Shown here piece by piece: positions 60,201-64,000 of a DNA stretch of 64,000 nt. The first letter of the stretch is position 1. Every line of letters starts with the position of its first letter. The stretch lies in the NCBI GenBank assembly GCA_030141605.1, contig JAQGDQ010000134.1, positions 394,816 through 458,815 on the forward strand. Reading direction: 5' to 3'. Under the pieces are notes generated by a model. That model saw only the letters and a program-made list of their open reading frames with translations. It had not been told where the DNA came from and searched no databases. A program made the translations under genes and the position numbers. Source of the DNA: Tubiluchus corallicola (lineage: Eukaryota; Priapulida; Priapulimorpha; Priapulimorphida; Tubiluchidae).

Positions 60201-63200
60201 AAATATGCCTAACCAAAAATAGTTCAGGACAGGTTAGATGAGGTTAGGTGCTTAAATTTGCTAACTTCAACATACAAAAACTATTTTCATCAAACATACA
60301 ATTAATCTTTGTAAGCGTAAACAGATTCAAACTTATGTGAAAAACACAATTCACAGACAAAGTGCTTAGGTATGCTAAATCAAAGTTTCTGAGTTCAAAT
60401 TGACTTCTTATTCACAATTTTTTAACAAATAAACTGTAATATTTGCTACTCATTGTGGCTGCTCTGGCTTCAAGGATAGTAGTGAAGCCAGTTAGCCCAG
60501 GGTCTTCAACATGATCAATAACGACCGAGATGGAACCATCCAAGGTGTCAATAAATGCTTGGAGGTCAAAAAGGTGTTTGGTATTCAAACCAGGGTTAAT
60601 GCAAATGTAGCGCATTTGTATTACATTCCAACATTATATTCAATATTTTGTAAATTGCTTATGATTTTTACAATAACAATAAACAGTTTTTCCCTTTGTT
60701 TCCCTGTATTTTATAAGAGATATTCACAGGGGGAAGGACATACAGAACAACAACTTACTGATGTATCGGAGAAGCAGGGTTTGGTATGCAGTTCCCCTCA
60801 CTGATGTATAGGAGAAGCAGGGTTTGGTATGCAGTTCCCCTCACTGTCACTGATGCATATGAGAAGCAGGGTTTGGTATGCAGTTCCCCTCACTGATGTA
60901 TAGGAGAAGCAGTGTTTGGTATGCAGTTCCCCTCACTTATGAGTAGGAGAAGCAGGGTTTGGTATGCAGTTCCCCTTACTGATGTGTACGAGAAGCAGGG
61001 TTTGGTATGCAGTTCCCCTCACTAATATATAGGAGAAGCAGGGTTTGGTATGCAGTTCCCCCTATTGATGTATACGAGAAGCAGGGTTTGGTATGCAGTT
61101 CCCCTCACTGATGTATAGGAGAAGCAGTGTTTGGTATGCAGTTCCCCTCACTTATGAGTAGGAGAAGCAGGGTTTGGTATGCAGTTCCCCTTACTGATGT
61201 ATACGAGAAGCAGGGTTTGGTATGCAGTTCCCCTCACTAATATATAGGAGAAGCAGGGTTTGGTATGCAGTTCCCCTCACTTATGAGTAGGAGAAGCAGG
61301 GTTTGGTATGCAGTTCCCCTTACTGATGTGTACGAGAAGCAGGGTTTGGTATGCAGTTCCCCTCACTAATATATAGGAGAAGCAGGGTTTGGTATGCAGT
61401 TCCCCCTATTGATGTATACGGGAAGTAGGGTTTGGTATGCAGTTCCCCTCACTGATGTATACGAGAAGCAGGGTTTGGTATGCAGTTCCCCTCACTGATG
61501 TGTACAAGCAGCAGGGTTTGGTATGCAGTTCCCCTCACTGATGCATACGAGAAGCAGAGTTTGGTATGCAGTTCCCCTCACTAATGTATATGGAAACTGC
61601 ACATCACTTATAATTATTATTAATATTTATTTTTTTGTACAAGCCTGTGGCTCGATGAGAAATCAAAAATTTCATGAAGGGGTCAATGGTCTAAAAAGTT
61701 TGGGGCTGCCTGACTGTTAGGCCCTTAAAATTTTTCTCTTTTTAGTTTCTTTACATTTTAGTTGATATAATTACTTTACTAACCGTCTGTGGATGAAGCT
61801 TCCCAGTGGCAAGGTTCATAAAATCGGCATCTGAAATGGTGACGGTCACATCTGGTTTTGCTGCAAAAGCAAAATGCTCTTCTGAGCCTTACTCTGACTA
61901 TAGATATATTAAAGGAAGAACCAACCTTTCAACAACATTTATTGCATTTTAATGTGCAATCAAAAATATTGAAATCACAATATAAAATACGTGGATAGGG
62001 CCAGATTGCAGATTTGAATCAAGTTAGTAAGTTAGTAGAGCGGTTGCGGATCGCAATAATGTAGATTTTAATAGCAAATGCGGATTTTCAGTGGACTGCG
62101 GATTTCAAGTTTGCGGACCAAACTTTTTACGGATCAAACTCGATCAAGCTTGAAAATGATCAACCTCGCATAGTAAACAGAAACAAGCGAAAAAAATCTG
62201 CTCATCAATGTTTACTATGCAAGGTTGATCATTTTCAAATAATAATTAAACCTTACCATCTGAGCCAAATGCCACTGAACCATTATCATTTTTCATGTCC
62301 ACTAACCACGTGCCTTCGTTGCCGCTCGGGCCGCCGGTCACTTTAAATGCGTATACACCCTTGACCTTCTTGACTATATTTGCACCATCCTGTATTATTA
62401 AGATTCATGTGATTCAAATTTTTCAAAACTGTCAAAGAAATCTTTAAACAAAGTAACAAAACTCTAAAATAAAAAGTTTATTAACTTCTTTACAAAATTT
62501 GACATTTTAAAGTATTCAGATAAGAATTCGTTAAATTTTCGAGTACAATAGCTATAATAAGCCACTCAAAAGCAAAACCAATAAAATTATTTTTCTGCAA
62601 AGTCCAGAAGTATTTACATTGTGAAAAACAAAACAATTGAACTATAACAGATCACAAATGAAACACCGACAACCCTCTATTTAATTTTAATGATAATCAA
62701 AAAACAACATACGGCTTTTAAATGTTCAGCTATCCGATCGAACACAGGCGCACTTTGAAAACCTGCTGGTGAAGAAGCTGCACTGGTTGCCAGGGTAACC
62801 ATAGTCCTCCTACAAAAAAGACAGATAACAATGAAGGCTTTATGAAGAAAATAAAACACAAACCTCAAATCTCATAAACCTTTTCAATGAAATGTGAGGG
62901 CTGAATTTCCGTAATAAACAACCAAACGGAACCTGTGCCAGTTGAAGTAAAGGCTATTTTATTATGAATACAGTAAACTGATCTAAGCATTTTATCCCTA
63001 TTTTTCATACATAGTGAAGGTAACTGAAAAATAAACATTTGCATTCTAGAAAAATACCAGAAAAATATCTGCATAAGGCAAGTTCCAATGAGAACAATAG
63101 ACGAAATGTGACACTGCAGCATGAAAAGTATTACAAAATTAGAAAAATCAATAAATATGTTTGCCATTTAAGAGAGAAGCATGTTTACCTGCTGTCCGGA

Positions 63201-63339
63201 AAACCCATTCTGTAAAGACCAACTACTACAGCGCCTCCAAGCCCAATATTGTGCTGCAAACCGAGTTTGGCACCTTTAACCTGACGCTTGCCAGCTATGC
63301 CACGTAGTTGCCAACAGAGTTCTGCACACTGTGCTAAAC
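57216..63339 (-). CDS. SCP2: SCPx (sterol carrier protein x): thiolase C-terminus plus two SCP2 domains, partial
   Basis: Exons (descending): 63189-63339, 62713-62809, 62257-62389, 61784-61860, 59654-59827, 58398-58530, 57693-57769, 57216-57311; all are in phase and encode 311 complete codons. The gene continues beyond 63340. The first exon is the end of a peroxisomal thiolase ([29 protein letters not shown]), including the His-Asn-x-Gly active-site motif. A linker ([12 protein letters not shown]) leads to SCP2 domain 1 ([10 protein letters not shown]...[14 protein letters not shown]), a Gly/Ala/Pro linker ([16 protein letters not shown]), and SCP2 domain 2 ([10 protein letters not shown]...[14 protein letters not shown]). 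The protein ends in AKL, a PTS1 peroxisomal signal. SCPx performs the last thiolysis step of branched-chain fatty acid and bile-acid-type side-chain oxidation, and SCP2 domains bind lipids. Vertebrate SCPx has one SCP2 domain; two here is unusual. Confidence 0.95.
60756..61590 (+). repeat. 43-bp minisatellite, about 19 copies, in SCPx intron
   Basis: The unit contains GAGAAGCAGGGTTTGGTATG followed by CAGTTCCCCTCACTGATGTA. Variants (CTTATGAGT, CTAATATAT, CCTATTGATG) recur in the same order, showing higher-order duplication. It lies between the exons for the middle and end of SCP2 domain 1. Confidence 0.95.
62150..62238. repeat. Inverted repeat (29-bp arms, 31-nt loop)
   Basis: Arms 62150-62178 and 62210-62238 (TTGAAAATGATCAACC... 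and complement) differ at one position. It lies about 20 bp from the donor of the SCP2 domain 1 exon at 62257, in the intron. It could form a stable RNA hairpin next to the splice site, or be the end of a small element. Confidence 0.85.
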
Positions 63340-64000
63340 CTGAACACAAACTAAATTCATAATACAGATAATTCAAAGAACTAACAAACATAGGAACATC
63401 CTAACCATTTTCTGCTCTAATTCCCATTTTACCAACAAATTCAAACCAAGCATATTTTCCCTTTTAAATTCACTCATTTAGAATAACATCCATATACTAC
63501 ATGTACAATGTTTCTCCCGATTCTAACGATGCTAAAGTATCTGCCATCATTATGTTCATTACACACTTTAATCAACAAGATCAATTTTTCTCTATTCAAC
63601 ACCATAACCTATTATTGTTCATTTGTAGCTGAATAACTAATAATTTTTTCCTTTTTGTGATCGTCTACCTATGAAATTTATAAGTGACATATTTACACAC
63701 TGGCAGGCTTTGATATAGTTTTTTCAGTTAGCCAATCAGTATTTGAGTCGTTAGGTTTGTATTTATTACTAATGCATATGTGATCGTAATGTGATGTGTT
63801 TAAACTAACTATAAACTTTTGAAATATCACTAATAACTATAAAGTCTACTGTACAATAAACATACAGACTGTTGCTATTAGCATAATAAACCTCTCACCA
63901 GCTTATTTCTAATATTACTGAAAACACAGCCTGTGAACTCCATAAAAACTCATAATGTCAAAGCAATAGCTCTAATTCGATTTACTTTAGGCCACATATG
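63340..64000. other. Intron of the SCPx gene reaching the window edge
   Basis: AT-rich sequence upstream of the last thiolase exon. No further thiolase exon was recognised before the window ends. Confidence 0.55.

Noticed and set aside
60511-61720. Open frames across the 43-bp array
   Set aside because: Chance frames in minisatellite DNA inside an SCPx intron.

Overview
The window is animal nuclear DNA: AT-rich, with spliced genes whose exons join in phase across GT/AG introns, long intergenic stretches and many eukaryotic transposons (LTR element, LINE and SINE remnants, MITEs, satellites). The gene set (TESK-family kinase, TSSK-like kinase, TALE homeobox, SCPx thiolase with sterol-carrier domains) and a SINE core seen in many marine invertebrates suggest a marine invertebrate. 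I cannot name the phylum. Gene models below were built by reading splice sites and checking reading phase at every junction; no database was searched.

Layout. 1.9-4.3 kb (-): a three-exon gene for a PhnZ/TmpB-type HD-domain oxygenase with all six expected metal ligands. 7.1-9.2 kb (+): a two-exon divergent TALE homeobox gene, head-to-head with the first and separated by a (GA)n tract. 14.4-15.5 kb (+): an intronless TSSK-like kinase with a degraded glycine loop. 18.3-30.8 kb (-): an eleven-exon TESK-type kinase, tail-to-tail with the TSSK-like gene. 38.4-44.4 kb (-): a young LTR retrotransposon with identical 208-bp LTRs, primer-binding site, polypurine tract and a 1580-codon pol frame, but a frame break in gag. 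46.8-52.2 kb (-): a four-exon gene joining about 790 residues of Lys/Ser/Asp-rich repeats to a C-terminal rhodanese domain whose catalytic cysteine is replaced by serine. 57.2-63.3 kb and beyond (-): the 3' part of an SCPx gene with thiolase C-terminus, two tandem SCP2 domains made by exon duplication, and a C-terminal AKL peroxisomal signal.

Repeats fill much of the rest: a tRNA-related SINE (0.9 kb), two copies of a fold-back family with a tRNA-like B box (2.4 and 25.2 kb), a perfect 68-bp palindrome (7.7 kb), LINE ORF2 remnants (12, 36 and 54 kb), MITEs of hAT, pogo and other TA-target types (45.8, 47.5, 55.6 kb), 25-bp and 43-bp minisatellites (19 and 61 kb) and microsatellites.

The genes do not form one pathway. 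The most notable items are the repeat-rhodanese fusion, the animal PhnZ-like oxygenase, the homeodomain with Arg at the normally invariant Asn51, and the exon-level duplication of the SCP2 domain.
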